Part shown: in pieces, positions 16,109 through 23,077 of the stretch
Position numbering within the stretch: position 1 is the first letter of the stretch
Layout: every line of letters starts with the position of its first letter
NCBI GenBank assembly: GCA_017394925.1
Contig: JAFPWQ010000067.1
Location: 1-23,077, forward strand
From: Synergistaceae bacterium
Lineage (GTDB): Bacteria; Synergistota; Synergistia; Synergistales; Aminobacteriaceae
Length of the DNA stretch: 23,077 nt
Reading direction: 5' to 3'
Notes under the pieces: generated by a model
Databases searched by the model: none
Told to the model about the DNA's origin: nothing
What the model saw: the letters and a program-made list of their open reading frames with translations, nothing else
Made by a program: the position numbers and the translations under genes

Positions 16109-16942
16109 TTATGCTGATTTCTTCATAACTTCAAATTTTTCACCGGTCTTTATGCATTTAGCCGGACACACTTTAGCGCATATTCCGCACTTTATGCATT
16201 TTGACTGATCTATAACGGCCAAATCATGCTCAATCGTGATAGCCTGTTTGGGGCATTTCTTCTCGCACAGAGTACAGCCAATACACCCGGCACTGCACAC
16301 ACTCTTCACCATTGGGCCTTTCCAGTGTGAATTGCACGCGACAATTACGTCTGCTGTTACAGGCACGAGGCATAACATACCCTTCGGACATGCTGATACA
16401 CATGCACCGCAGCCTACGCATTTACTTACGTCAACTTTTGGGAGACCATCATCGCCCATAGACAAAGCTCCGAAGTTGCAGACTTTAACGCATGTTCCCA
16501 GTCCCACACAGCCAAACGGACACGCATTTGGTGAGCCGCCCGGAACTGTTACGGCACTGCGGCAGTCCTGTATTCCGTCATAGATTAACTGACGCGGTGA
16601 GGCCTCGCATGTTCCCTTGCACTTTAAGAACGCTCTGACGGGTACAGTGTCTCCTGCATCAACTCCCATTATACTGGCTATGACTTCTGCAACCTTTGAG
16701 CCTCCTACACTGCATTTATTCACCGCAGCTCCTTCGTTTACTACTCCTGACGCATAGCCGTCACAGCCGGGATAACCGCAGCCTCCGCAGTTAGCACCGG
16801 GAAGTGCCGCACGGATTAAGCCGATTCTTTCGTCCTGATGAACACGGAATACTATCGAGGCAACCGCAAGAACTATTCCGAATATCAGTCCCATTATGCC
16901 CATTAAAGCCAACGGGGTTATCATTACGTGCATTATGTCCAT
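16109..16942 (-). CDS. rnfB: Rnf complex subunit RnfB (ferredoxin-like, iron-sulfur)
   Basis: Electron-entry subunit of the ferredoxin:NAD+ oxidoreductase; takes electrons from reduced ferredoxin. One N-terminal membrane helix (about 10-32) is followed by the Fe-S domain with C52, C55, C60 and C77 (ANCGGCGYPGCDGYASG). After this come ferredoxin-type motifs: CVGLGTCVKVC, CVGCGACVSACP, CIGCTLCEKKCP and CIKCGICAKVCP. At 277 residues it is the long, multi-cluster form seen in clostridial-type Rnf rather than the 190-residue E. coli form. GGAGG lies just upstream of the ATG. It is the last gene of the operon. Confidence 0.95.
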   Translation of the reverse strand: MDIMHVMITPLALMGIMGLIFGIVLAVASIVFRVHQDERIGLIRAALPGANCGGCGYPGCDGYASGVVNEGAAVNKCSVGGSKVAEVIASIMGVDAGDTVPVRAFLKCKGTCEASPRQLIYDGIQDCRSAVTVPGGSPNACPFGCVGLGTCVKVCNFGALSMGDDGLPKVDVSKCVGCGACVSACPKGMLCLVPVTADVIVACNSHWKGPMVKSVCSAGCIGCTLCEKKCPKQAITIEHDLAVIDQSKCIKCGICAKVCPAKCIKTGEKFEVMKKSA

Positions 16943-16954
16943 GTGAAAACCTCC

Positions 16955-17542
16955 TTACTTTATGATTCCTGTGAAGCCCATGAAGGCAATCGACATTAAG
17001 CCCGCCGTGATTAATGCCATCGGAAGACCCTGCAGACAGTCAGGTATACCGTCATTCTCTTCAATGCGCTCACGTATTCCGGCCATTAATGATATTGCAA
17101 GCAGGAAGCCCAGAGATGAACCGAAAGCATTTACGAGTGATGCCGCAAGTCCGTAATTCTCGTTCATGTTGAGAACTGCAACTCCCAGAACCGCACAGTT
17201 TGTTGTAATCAACGGAAGGAATATGCCAAGTGATTTATAGAGTACGGGATTCAATTTCTTCAGTGCAAGCTCTACGAACTGAACTAAGGCCGCAATTACC
17301 AGAATGAATGAAAGCGTGTACAAATACTCAAGGTGTAACGGCACAAGCAGATAGTTATACGTCAGCCATGTCATTAATGACGCAAGCACGATAACAAAAA
17401 CAACCGCCGCACCCATTCCCTGAGCAGTTTTTAGCTTTGAGCTTACGCCCATGAACGGACAGCAGCCTAAGAAACGTGAGAGCAAAATATTATGGACGAA
17501 AATAGAACTCAGAAAGAGCAAAAATAATTCTGTCATTGTCAT
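16955..17542 (-). CDS. rnfA: Rnf complex subunit RnfA (membrane)
   Basis: Integral membrane core subunit that, with RnfE, binds an iron-sulfur centre within the membrane and passes electrons to the other side of the membrane. It is 195 residues long, the usual size, with about six membrane segments. Typical motifs are NILLSRFLGCCPFMGVS near the start and TTNCAVLGVAV in the fourth segment, which hold the cysteines characteristic of RnfA/NqrE. GAGGTGA lies upstream of the ATG, which starts three bases after the rnfE stop, consistent with coupling. Confidence 0.95.
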   Translation of the reverse strand: MTMTELFLLFLSSIFVHNILLSRFLGCCPFMGVSSKLKTAQGMGAAVVFVIVLASLMTWLTYNYLLVPLHLEYLYTLSFILVIAALVQFVELALKKLNPVLYKSLGIFLPLITTNCAVLGVAVLNMNENYGLAASLVNAFGSSLGFLLAISLMAGIRERIEENDGIPDCLQGLPMALITAGLMSIAFMGFTGIIK

Positions 17543-17545
17543 GGC

Positions 17546-18253
17546 CTATTTCACCTCGCATGTTTCATCTGCTTCTGTCTTATTGCAGAATTTAGCCATT
17601 ATGCATGACCCGCAGCCCATTGGACGAGCCTCTGCAGGTGTTGCACCAAGTCCGCGCATACGTGCCGCCCTTGCCTGTAATGCCCTGAATGCACCCATGC
17701 AGCAGCCCAAAACAATAAAACCTCCGGGAGCTAATACGATTAAGAGTGCAGGCTCAAAACTCACAACAGGATTCCCGAACCATGTTCCGCCGCCGATAAT
17801 CTCACGGATTGATCCCAGAAACATTAATGCAATCGTGAAACCTAAACCCATTCCGATTCCGTCAAGCGCAGATGCAAATACTCCGTTCTTTGATGCAAAC
17901 GCCTCCGCACGTGCAAGAATGATGCAGTTCACAACAATTAACGGGATAAATATTCCCAGTGATTTATTCAGTTCGGGGGCAAATCCCTTCATCAGGAATT
18001 CAATCACAGTTACGAATCCCGCAATTACGACTATGAATATCGGTATACGGACTTCATCAGGCACCATTTTACGCAGAAGTGAAATTACTATATTTGACGC
18101 GATTAACACGAACGTTGCCGCTATTCCCATTCCAAGACCGTTAGCCACACTCGTTGTTACCGCAAGCGTAGGACATAAGCCTATGCACTGAACGAATGTA
18201 GGGTTATCAGCTAAAATTCCGTTCGTAATGATTCTAAAATTACTCTGGCTCAA
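17546..18253 (-). CDS. rnfE: Rnf complex subunit RnfE (membrane), with Cys-rich tail
   Basis: Membrane partner of RnfA, related to NqrD. Residues 1-about 200 have the six-segment layout and motifs NPTFVQCIGLCPTLAVT, IPLIVVNCIILARAEAFA and LAPGGFIVLG. The start is TTG at 18253, three bases past the rnfG stop, with AAGGGG upstream. The last 35 residues form a hydrophilic extension with cysteines in the pattern CxxC-x5-C-x8-C (GCGSCIMAKFCNKTEADETC). E. coli RnfE lacks this; some anaerobe RnfE proteins have Cys-bearing tails as far as I recall, so it may be a lineage trait that holds a metal. Confidence 0.92.
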   Translation of the reverse strand: MSQSNFRIITNGILADNPTFVQCIGLCPTLAVTTSVANGLGMGIAATFVLIASNIVISLLRKMVPDEVRIPIFIVVIAGFVTVIEFLMKGFAPELNKSLGIFIPLIVVNCIILARAEAFASKNGVFASALDGIGMGLGFTIALMFLGSIREIIGGGTWFGNPVVSFEPALLIVLAPGGFIVLGCCMGAFRALQARAARMRGLGATPAEARPMGCGSCIMAKFCNKTEADETCEVK

Positions 18254-18256
18254 TTC

Positions 18257-18871
18257 TTACTCAGCCCCTTTCAGATTCTTGTTCCAGTATTCGACAGCAG
18301 CATTCACTCCGTTTGTTACTGCACTTGATGTTATCGTTGCTCCTGATATTGCAGATATTTCATCTGGATTATTTGCAGCTCCCTTTACGACTTTCAGAGG
18401 CAACGCAGATTTATCGTTGAACTGTTCATAGAATTCAGGTTCAGTTGATTTTGCGCCTAATCCGGGAGTCTCTGAGTGATTCAGAATGTTAATTGCTTTG
18501 ACTGTTCCGTCCTTCGTTATTCCCACAACGAAATTCAAAGCTCCTCCGTAACCTTTTGAACTCACTGATACGCACCAGCCCACGAGACCAGAATCATTTT
18601 CTGCCTTCTGAACTCCTGTTACTGTCTCTTCTCCTGCAATGACATCTACGGGATTGAATTTATTTCCGTCAGGGATAACATTACGGAATGCCGCATTACG
18701 TGCTTCAAGTTCTGTCTTCATGATTGCCTGACTTGTGAAGTGTTCAACAAATCCGAGAATTAATCCTGTTACCGCCGTAACCGCAAAAAGCGTTCCTCCT
18801 AAGCGAAGGGCTTTCTTCATTGCATCACCAAAACTTACGCTGTCATTGTTATTAACGGCCGATTCAGACAT
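18257..18871 (-). CDS. rnfG: Rnf complex subunit RnfG (covalent FMN)
   Basis: Carries a covalently bound FMN on the outer face of the membrane. One membrane helix (about 24-45) is followed by the FMN-binding domain with ETPGLGAK (134-141) and the flavinylation motif SGATIT at 176-181, where T181 is expected to carry the phosphoester-linked FMN. Length 204 is typical. Unlike its neighbours it has no recognisable ribosome binding site (the bases just upstream of the ATG read GTAACGGCAAAATCATA), and a 381-base gap separates it from rnfD. Confidence 0.93.
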   Translation of the reverse strand: MSESAVNNNDSVSFGDAMKKALRLGGTLFAVTAVTGLILGFVEHFTSQAIMKTELEARNAAFRNVIPDGNKFNPVDVIAGEETVTGVQKAENDSGLVGWCVSVSSKGYGGALNFVVGITKDGTVKAINILNHSETPGLGAKSTEPEFYEQFNDKSALPLKVVKGAANNPDEISAISGATITSSAVTNGVNAAVEYWNKNLKGAE

Positions 18872-19252
18872 TATGATTTTGCCGTTACAGAAAACTTATA
18901 AAAAGCTACAAATTAGCTTTTATGTTCCCTTCCTTGTTCTACGCGTCCGTTTTCGCATAAGCTACTCACGTTGGTTTTGACGCTCCGAAGGCTTGAATTC
19001 CCGACTAACGTATCGGTACATAAATTCCTTGCTCATTGATGGTTGCACATTTTACGGACGAAACCCTTGCTTGGTTATCGCTTCATCTTTTCTTCATCCA
19101 ACAGCCAATGTCCAGTTTTCAAAGGCTCACCAATGAGATAAATTATAATTCCCGTGTCAATTCGGTATAAAAGCTAATCTACTAAATTTCCTGTAAGCGG
19201 ATTACACCTGCCTTTCCTAAAATTTATATTTTTGAGTATGTATTACAAGCTG
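18872..19252. repeat. Repeat-bounded non-coding insertion inside the rnf operon
   Basis: In other rnf operons rnfD and rnfG are normally adjacent; here 381 bases lie between them with no frame longer than about 30 codons. Three copies of AAAAGCTA mark the edges: 18901-18908, inverted at 18914-18921 (forming an 8-bp hairpin with the first), and 19169-19176. ATTAGCTTTTAT (18912-18923) and ATAAAAGCTAAT (19167-19178) are perfect 12-base inverted repeats around an interior of 243 bases; TATAAAAAGCTA and TATAAAAGCTA also read as near direct repeats. This resembles a MITE-like or IS200/IS605-remnant element, but no family is recognised. Confidence 0.4.
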
Positions 19253-20206
19253 TTACTTAGTTCCCATTCTCTTGAAGAAATTGCTCTTAGGTGCACCAAG
19301 CACTACGGGTTCTGTGTACCTGTCGATTAACGGCACTGCGATATTCATGATAAGAATCGAGAATGATACGCCCTCAGGATAACCGCCCCACATACGAATC
19401 AATGCCGTGATTAATCCACAGCCGAACGCATATATACACTGACCTTTTGCAGTCATGGGTGAAGTCGTGTAGTCTGTGGCCATGAAGAACGCGCCGATTA
19501 AGAGTCCGCCGGTGAATATCTCATGAAGTATGAGAACATCTCCGCCGTGCTTGAAGAGTGATGCTAATATCGCCGTCGTTGCAATATATATTACTGGAAT
19601 GCGCCACGAAATTACTTCTTCCCAGATTAAATATAATCCGCCGAGTATAAGAAGCACTGATGATGTCTCGCCGATACAGCCGCCCATGTTACCGATGAAC
19701 ATGTTCCACACTGAGACATTGCCCATTGTACCGGCCTTCATTGCCGCTAACGGTGTAGGGCCTGATATGCCGTTGAGTGTCCATGTTGTCATTGCTGTAG
19801 GCCATGAGATTAACATCATTGCACGGGCCGCTAATGCAGGGTTCACGATGTTACAGCCAATGCCGCCGTAAAAATGTTTAACGATTATGATCGCGAATAC
19901 ACAGCCGCATACCGCCATCCAGATCGGAATCGTCGGAGGAAGATTATATGCGAGAAGCAATCCCGTTACGACTGCGGATAAATCGCTTATCGTGGTTTTC
20001 TTGTGATTGAGCTTCTGCCATGCCCATTCACTGATTACGCTCGCAAGTACACACGCAAGAATCACGCATAATGCACGGAGTCCGAGAAAATATACGCCCA
20101 CGATACCGGCAGGAATGAGCGATAAAATCACCATGCCCATAATCTTTTGCGTGCTGAACTCTGAATGTACATGCGGTGATGTTGATACTACAAGTTTTGT
20201 TGACAT
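19253..20206 (-). CDS. rnfD: Rnf complex subunit RnfD (membrane, covalent FMN)
   Basis: Multi-spanning subunit related to NqrB, holding a covalent FMN. 317 residues, close to the normal 310-350, with about nine to ten membrane segments. GGIGCNIVNPALAARAM (about 114-130) is the family signature, and SGPTPLAA (148-155) is the flavinylation-type motif, with T151 the expected FMN site; the usual motif reads SGAT, so Pro replaces Ala. GGAGG within the end of rnfC serves the ATG, which begins four bases after the rnfC stop. Confidence 0.95.
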   Translation of the reverse strand: MSTKLVVSTSPHVHSEFSTQKIMGMVILSLIPAGIVGVYFLGLRALCVILACVLASVISEWAWQKLNHKKTTISDLSAVVTGLLLAYNLPPTIPIWMAVCGCVFAIIIVKHFYGGIGCNIVNPALAARAMMLISWPTAMTTWTLNGISGPTPLAAMKAGTMGNVSVWNMFIGNMGGCIGETSSVLLILGGLYLIWEEVISWRIPVIYIATTAILASLFKHGGDVLILHEIFTGGLLIGAFFMATDYTTSPMTAKGQCIYAFGCGLITALIRMWGGYPEGVSFSILIMNIAVPLIDRYTEPVVLGAPKSNFFKRMGTK

Positions 20207-20210
20207 GATT

Positions 20211-21572
20211 CTATTTCGCCTCCTGTGCTTTTGCTTTTGCCGCCGCCGCAGCCTTTCGTCTTTCTGCCATTACAGCCGCTTTTCCGTCCTTGCAGCTTTG
20301 AGTTAAACATCTTGACGCAGGGCATATATACGTACAGCAGCCGCATTCAATGCAGTTCATACCCATATGAGCCTCGAACGTTGCATAGTCTCTTCGTCTC
20401 ACAGCATGGTCAAGGAACGTAGGCTCTAAATGCATAGGACATGCCTCGATACACTTTCCGCACCTGATACACGCGCTCTCTTCTGCTATGTATGCAGTCT
20501 TCTCCGTGAGCGTTAAGATTCCCGATGTGCCTTTGACGACAGGAACATCAACGGAACGCATCGCAAGTCCCATCATCGGACCGCCAGCAAGAATCTTCAC
20601 GGGTTCTTCTTTGAATCCGTTACATGCATTGAGTAACTCACGAACAGAAATTCCGAGAGGCACCTGTAAATTTTTCGGTTCGCTGATTGCGTCTCCTGTT
20701 ACTGAGATTACACGTTCGGTTACGGGCTGACCTTCTTCGATTGCTTTGCAGATCTGCCATGTTGTTCGCGTATTCAGGATTATGCAACCGACATCAGCAG
20801 GCAATGCAGGCACAACAGGAATCTCCTGGCCCGTTACTGACCAGATAAGCATTTTTTCTGCTCCCTGAGGATATTTCACTTTGTGGGGCATGATTTCGAT
20901 TCTGGGATTCGTATTATGCTCCATAAGCGTGCGTATAGCTTCGGGCTTATTGTTCTCGACGGCTATAATTCCCTGTGCCTCCGGGAAAATTTCAAGCGCA
21001 TAGCCAAGTCCGCGAATCACTTCGTCAGGACTCTCAATCATGAGTCTGTTATCGCATGAAAGATACGGTTCACATTCTGCGGCATTCACGATGAGCCATT
21101 TGATTACGCTTCCTTTGGGAGGCGATAATTTGACGTGAGTCGGGAAACATGCACCGCCCATCCCCACAATACCGGCTGAACGAATCAGCTTCACATACTC
21201 ATTTGCTTTGGGTTTATGCCCTAACTCATCAAGCAGTGAAGGCGCACGCTCATATTTTCCGTCGCTCTCAATCACGATACACGGGTCAATGCTTCCGGCA
21301 ATCGTCATTCTGGGTGCAATCTCTTTCACTACTCCCGATACAGCCGAAAATATCGGAGCTGATACGAACGCTTCCGTGTCTGCAATCTTCTGCCCTGCAA
21401 GAACATTATCACCTTTGGCTACTACTGGTGAACATGGTGCACCGATATGCTGGGACAACGGATAAATGAACTCTTTCGGTTCTGAAGGCCGTAATATTTC
21501 TATTGCCTTGTTCTCCGTTAGAGCTTTGCCCTCAGGCGGATGTACTCCACCTAAAAACGTTGGCAGGTTCAT
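20211..21572 (-). CDS. rnfC: Rnf complex subunit RnfC (NADH-binding, iron-sulfur)
   Basis: Cytoplasmic subunit that reduces NAD+. The N-terminal RnfC barrel-sandwich domain includes PLSQHIGAPCSPVVAKGDNV; the complex-I 51-kDa-like domain has GIVGMGGACFPTHVKL and NAAECEPYLSCD for NADH/FMN binding; an SLBB-like segment follows; two 4Fe-4S motifs CIRCGKCIEACP and CIECGCCTYICP lie near the C-terminus, which ends in a short Ala/Lys-rich tail. The ATG at 21572 (MNLPTF) is preferred over an upstream TTG at 21593 because GAGGGGAG at 21590-21583 is the ribosome binding site for it. First gene of the operon. Confidence 0.95.
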   Translation of the reverse strand: MNLPTFLGGVHPPEGKALTENKAIEILRPSEPKEFIYPLSQHIGAPCSPVVAKGDNVLAGQKIADTEAFVSAPIFSAVSGVVKEIAPRMTIAGSIDPCIVIESDGKYERAPSLLDELGHKPKANEYVKLIRSAGIVGMGGACFPTHVKLSPPKGSVIKWLIVNAAECEPYLSCDNRLMIESPDEVIRGLGYALEIFPEAQGIIAVENNKPEAIRTLMEHNTNPRIEIMPHKVKYPQGAEKMLIWSVTGQEIPVVPALPADVGCIILNTRTTWQICKAIEEGQPVTERVISVTGDAISEPKNLQVPLGISVRELLNACNGFKEEPVKILAGGPMMGLAMRSVDVPVVKGTSGILTLTEKTAYIAEESACIRCGKCIEACPMHLEPTFLDHAVRRRDYATFEAHMGMNCIECGCCTYICPASRCLTQSCKDGKAAVMAERRKAAAAAKAKAQEAK

Positions 21573-21640
21573 AGTGATAAACACTCCCCTCAAGTTAAGA
21601 ATTAATTTAGATGAAAACTTTTTGAAAAATGAATATTCGT

Positions 21641-21646
21641 ATTATA
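21641..21646 (-). promoter_or_regulatory. Possible -10 box of the rnf operon
   Basis: A perfect TATAAT on the minus strand about 70 bases upstream of the rnfC ATG in an A/T-rich stretch. TTGAAC (21671-21666) could be the -35 but with a 19-base spacer. Confidence 0.35.
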
Positions 21647-21739
21647 TCGTAATTAACAGTCCAATGTTCAATATGCCTATGCTAGAATGTAATTCTCAAA
21701 TTTCAAATACAGATTCATAAAGGGAGGCATAATATCATC

Positions 21740-22369
21740 GTGTTCTACAATGACAGCTATATTATCTCTTCCGGCGTGATACTCTCAAGAAAAATTTACG
21801 GCGATAACACTTATTATTTAACATTGTTCCTGAAACATTACGGGATATTAAACGCGACAGTCAAATCACATTCATATTCAGGAGACAAAGAGCCGTTTAT
21901 CTGGGCAGTATTCAAATTACGAAAGAAATCACGAAGCAAAAATTATTTCATTGAGGACACAGATATAAAAGATGACATGCTTGCACTCAGAAAAAGCAGA
22001 GAACAGATAATGACGGCATTAAAATGGTGCAGGCTGATAACAAAACATCTTGAGCCCTCACAGCCCGATGATGCTTTGCTGAATAATTTATACTGGAACA
22101 TGAAATTACTTTGCGAAGTATATATCCCTCCTGAAATATTAGACTGGAGATTTATATGGGGATGGCTTAATGTCTGGGGATTAACTCCTGACATCAATAC
22201 TTTTCTTTCGTCAAAGAGATTCACTAAGAATGAAACTGCGCTTCTTTCTTTTGCTGCTCAGTCCAATACTAAAGAGGTGATAAAATTCTTCAGTCAGCAT
22301 AAAAATATTCCGGCAGAATTTTTCAGGACAGCATTTAATTTATCGCTCAGACTATTAAACGAGAAGTGA
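21740..22369 (+). CDS. recO: RecO-like DNA repair protein, 209 aa
   Basis: RecO binds single-stranded DNA and with RecR loads RecA in gap repair. The N-terminal 75 residues have the RecO OB-fold style: SGVILSRKIYGDNTYYLTLF, then HYGILNATVKSHSYS in place of the usual 'GkL.avakGar'. The rest is a helical domain with no zinc cysteines. At 209 residues it is shorter than the typical 240-250 and quite divergent. A GTG start at 21740 is used with AGGGAGG at 21721-21727. cobT follows after 11 bases, suggesting one transcript. Confidence 0.65.
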   Translation: MFYNDSYIISSGVILSRKIYGDNTYYLTLFLKHYGILNATVKSHSYSGDKEPFIWAVFKLRKKSRSKNYFIEDTDIKDDMLALRKSREQIMTALKWCRLITKHLEPSQPDDALLNNLYWNMKLLCEVYIPPEILDWRFIWGWLNVWGLTPDINTFLSSKRFTKNETALLSFAAQSNTKEVIKFFSQHKNIPAEFFRTAFNLSLRLLNEK

Positions 22370-22380
22370 AAAAATGAAAA

Positions 22381-23077
22381 ATGATACATGAACTCTTAAA
22401 GCAAATTACGCCGCTTAACACTCAGGCCATGAAAGCAGCACAGGAACTTCAGAATAAACTCATAAAGCCATCGGGCAGTCTTGGAGAACTTGAGAGAATA
22501 TCAGTCAGGATTGCAGGCATCACAGGCAAAGCAAAAAACACACTCACCAGAAAAATTATATGCTTATTCGGATCAGATCACGGAATATATAACGAAGGAG
22601 TATGCAGTTCACCTCAGGAATTCACGCGTAAATTAATGGAAGTCTACGCAGAGAATCAAAACGGGGGCATAAATATATTATCGCGTCAGGCAGGAGCAGA
22701 ATTGAGACTCTATGACTTAGGCGTTAAGGGCTTATCTGAACACGAAAACATAATCACGAAAAAGTTCATGCCCAACGGAACAAATAATTTTCTTCATGGC
22801 CGCTCTATGTCCCGTGAACTTGCAGAAGAAGTAATCATGTATGGAATAAGCATAGTACGTGATGCAAAGCGTGAAGGAATCAGCATAATCGGAACTGGCG
22901 AATCCGGAATGTCGAACACTACGCCTGCATGTGCGTGTATCATGGCCGCACTGAATACGCGTGATGATTCGCTTGTCGGAAGGGGAGCAGGTCTGAATGA
23001 TGCCCAGCATGAACATAAGAAGCATATTATCCTTGAGGCATTGAAATTTCACTCGCATAATCTCACTGACCCTGTAA
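22381..23077 (+). CDS. cobT: Nicotinate-nucleotide--dimethylbenzimidazole phosphoribosyltransferase (right-truncated)
   Basis: Transfers the phosphoribosyl group of nicotinate mononucleotide to 5,6-dimethylbenzimidazole or a similar base, making the lower ligand of cobamides. The visible 232 residues carry the family landmarks: KPSGSLGELERI near residue 30, CFGSDHGIYNEGV, and SNTTPACACIMAAL with GRGAGLND in the middle. The frame runs off the right edge with no stop, so about one third, including the catalytic Glu, is missing. The ATG at 22381 fits because an earlier ATG at 22374 stops after a few codons; the ribosome binding site is weak and overlaps the recO end. No other cobamide genes are visible. 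Confidence 0.9.
   Translation, partial: MIHELLKQITPLNTQAMKAAQELQNKLIKPSGSLGELERISVRIAGITGKAKNTLTRKIICLFGSDHGIYNEGVCSSPQEFTRKLMEVYAENQNGGINILSRQAGAELRLYDLGVKGLSEHENIITKKFMPNGTNNFLHGRSMSRELAEEVIMYGISIVRDAKREGISIIGTGESGMSNTTPACACIMAALNTRDDSLVGRGAGLNDAQHEHKKHIILEALKFHSHNLTDPV

Noticed and set aside
18872..19252. 16S-23S spacer-like or tRNA sequence in the rnf gap
   Set aside because: A GAAAACTGGACA stretch recalls rRNA spacers, but no rRNA ends, tRNA cloverleaf or T-loop sequence is present.
1..23077. CRISPR arrays, tRNA or rRNA genes, prophage or integrase genes
   Set aside because: No regularly spaced repeats, cloverleaf structures or recombinase motifs were seen in the window.

Overview
The window looks like chromosomal DNA from a flagellated, anaerobic, diderm bacterium. 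Three things point to this: an ordered Rnf operon (rnfCDGEAB) as found in anaerobes that couple ferredoxin oxidation to NAD+ reduction, secreted outer-membrane-type CsgG/FlgT-like proteins, and two flagellins with a FlaG between them. A Synergistota (Synergistaceae-like) gut or rumen bacterium would fit, but this is an inference from gene content and style; no rRNA or other marker is present to prove it.

Layout. (1) 1-2192, plus strand: three consecutive envelope genes (a left-truncated LPP20/FlgT-N-like end, a secreted CsgG/TolB-N-like protein, and a CsgG + FlgT-C-like + TPR protein), closed by a terminator. (2) 2283-3926, plus: a Sel1-TM-SH3-like membrane protein and a TerD-family protein. 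(3) 3981-6160, minus: an amino-sugar PTS permease (EIICB) overlapping glucosamine-6-phosphate deaminase by 4 bp, with a minus-strand terminator. (4) 6161-6897: a 737-base stretch without a conventional gene. It holds an apparently unlisted small minus-strand gene for a 28-residue cationic amphipathic peptide with its own promoter, ribosome binding site and terminator, an H-type pseudoknot beside it, and the long leader of the first flagellin. (5) 6898-14872, plus: giant flagellin 1 (953 aa), FlaG, giant flagellin 2 (931 aa), then rqcH (NFACT) only 9 bases downstream. (6) 14912-16018, minus: a membrane-anchored metallophosphoesterase. (7) 16109-21572, minus: rnfC, rnfD, a 381-base interruption, rnfG, rnfE, rnfA, rnfB. 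(8) 21740-23077, plus: a RecO-like protein and a right-truncated cobT.

How they work together: amino sugars enter through the PTS and are deaminated to fructose-6-phosphate; reduced ferredoxin from fermentation is oxidised by Rnf, generating an ion gradient that can drive the flagellum built from the giant flagellins. The CsgG/FlgT-like proteins are plausible outer-membrane partners (flagellar H-ring-like or secretion-related), but that link is inference.

The most unusual items are the small-peptide/pseudoknot locus at 6257-6572 (possible type I toxin-antitoxin-like or membrane-peptide locus), the repeat-bounded ~265-bp element that splits the rnf operon, and the paired giant flagellins of different codon style.
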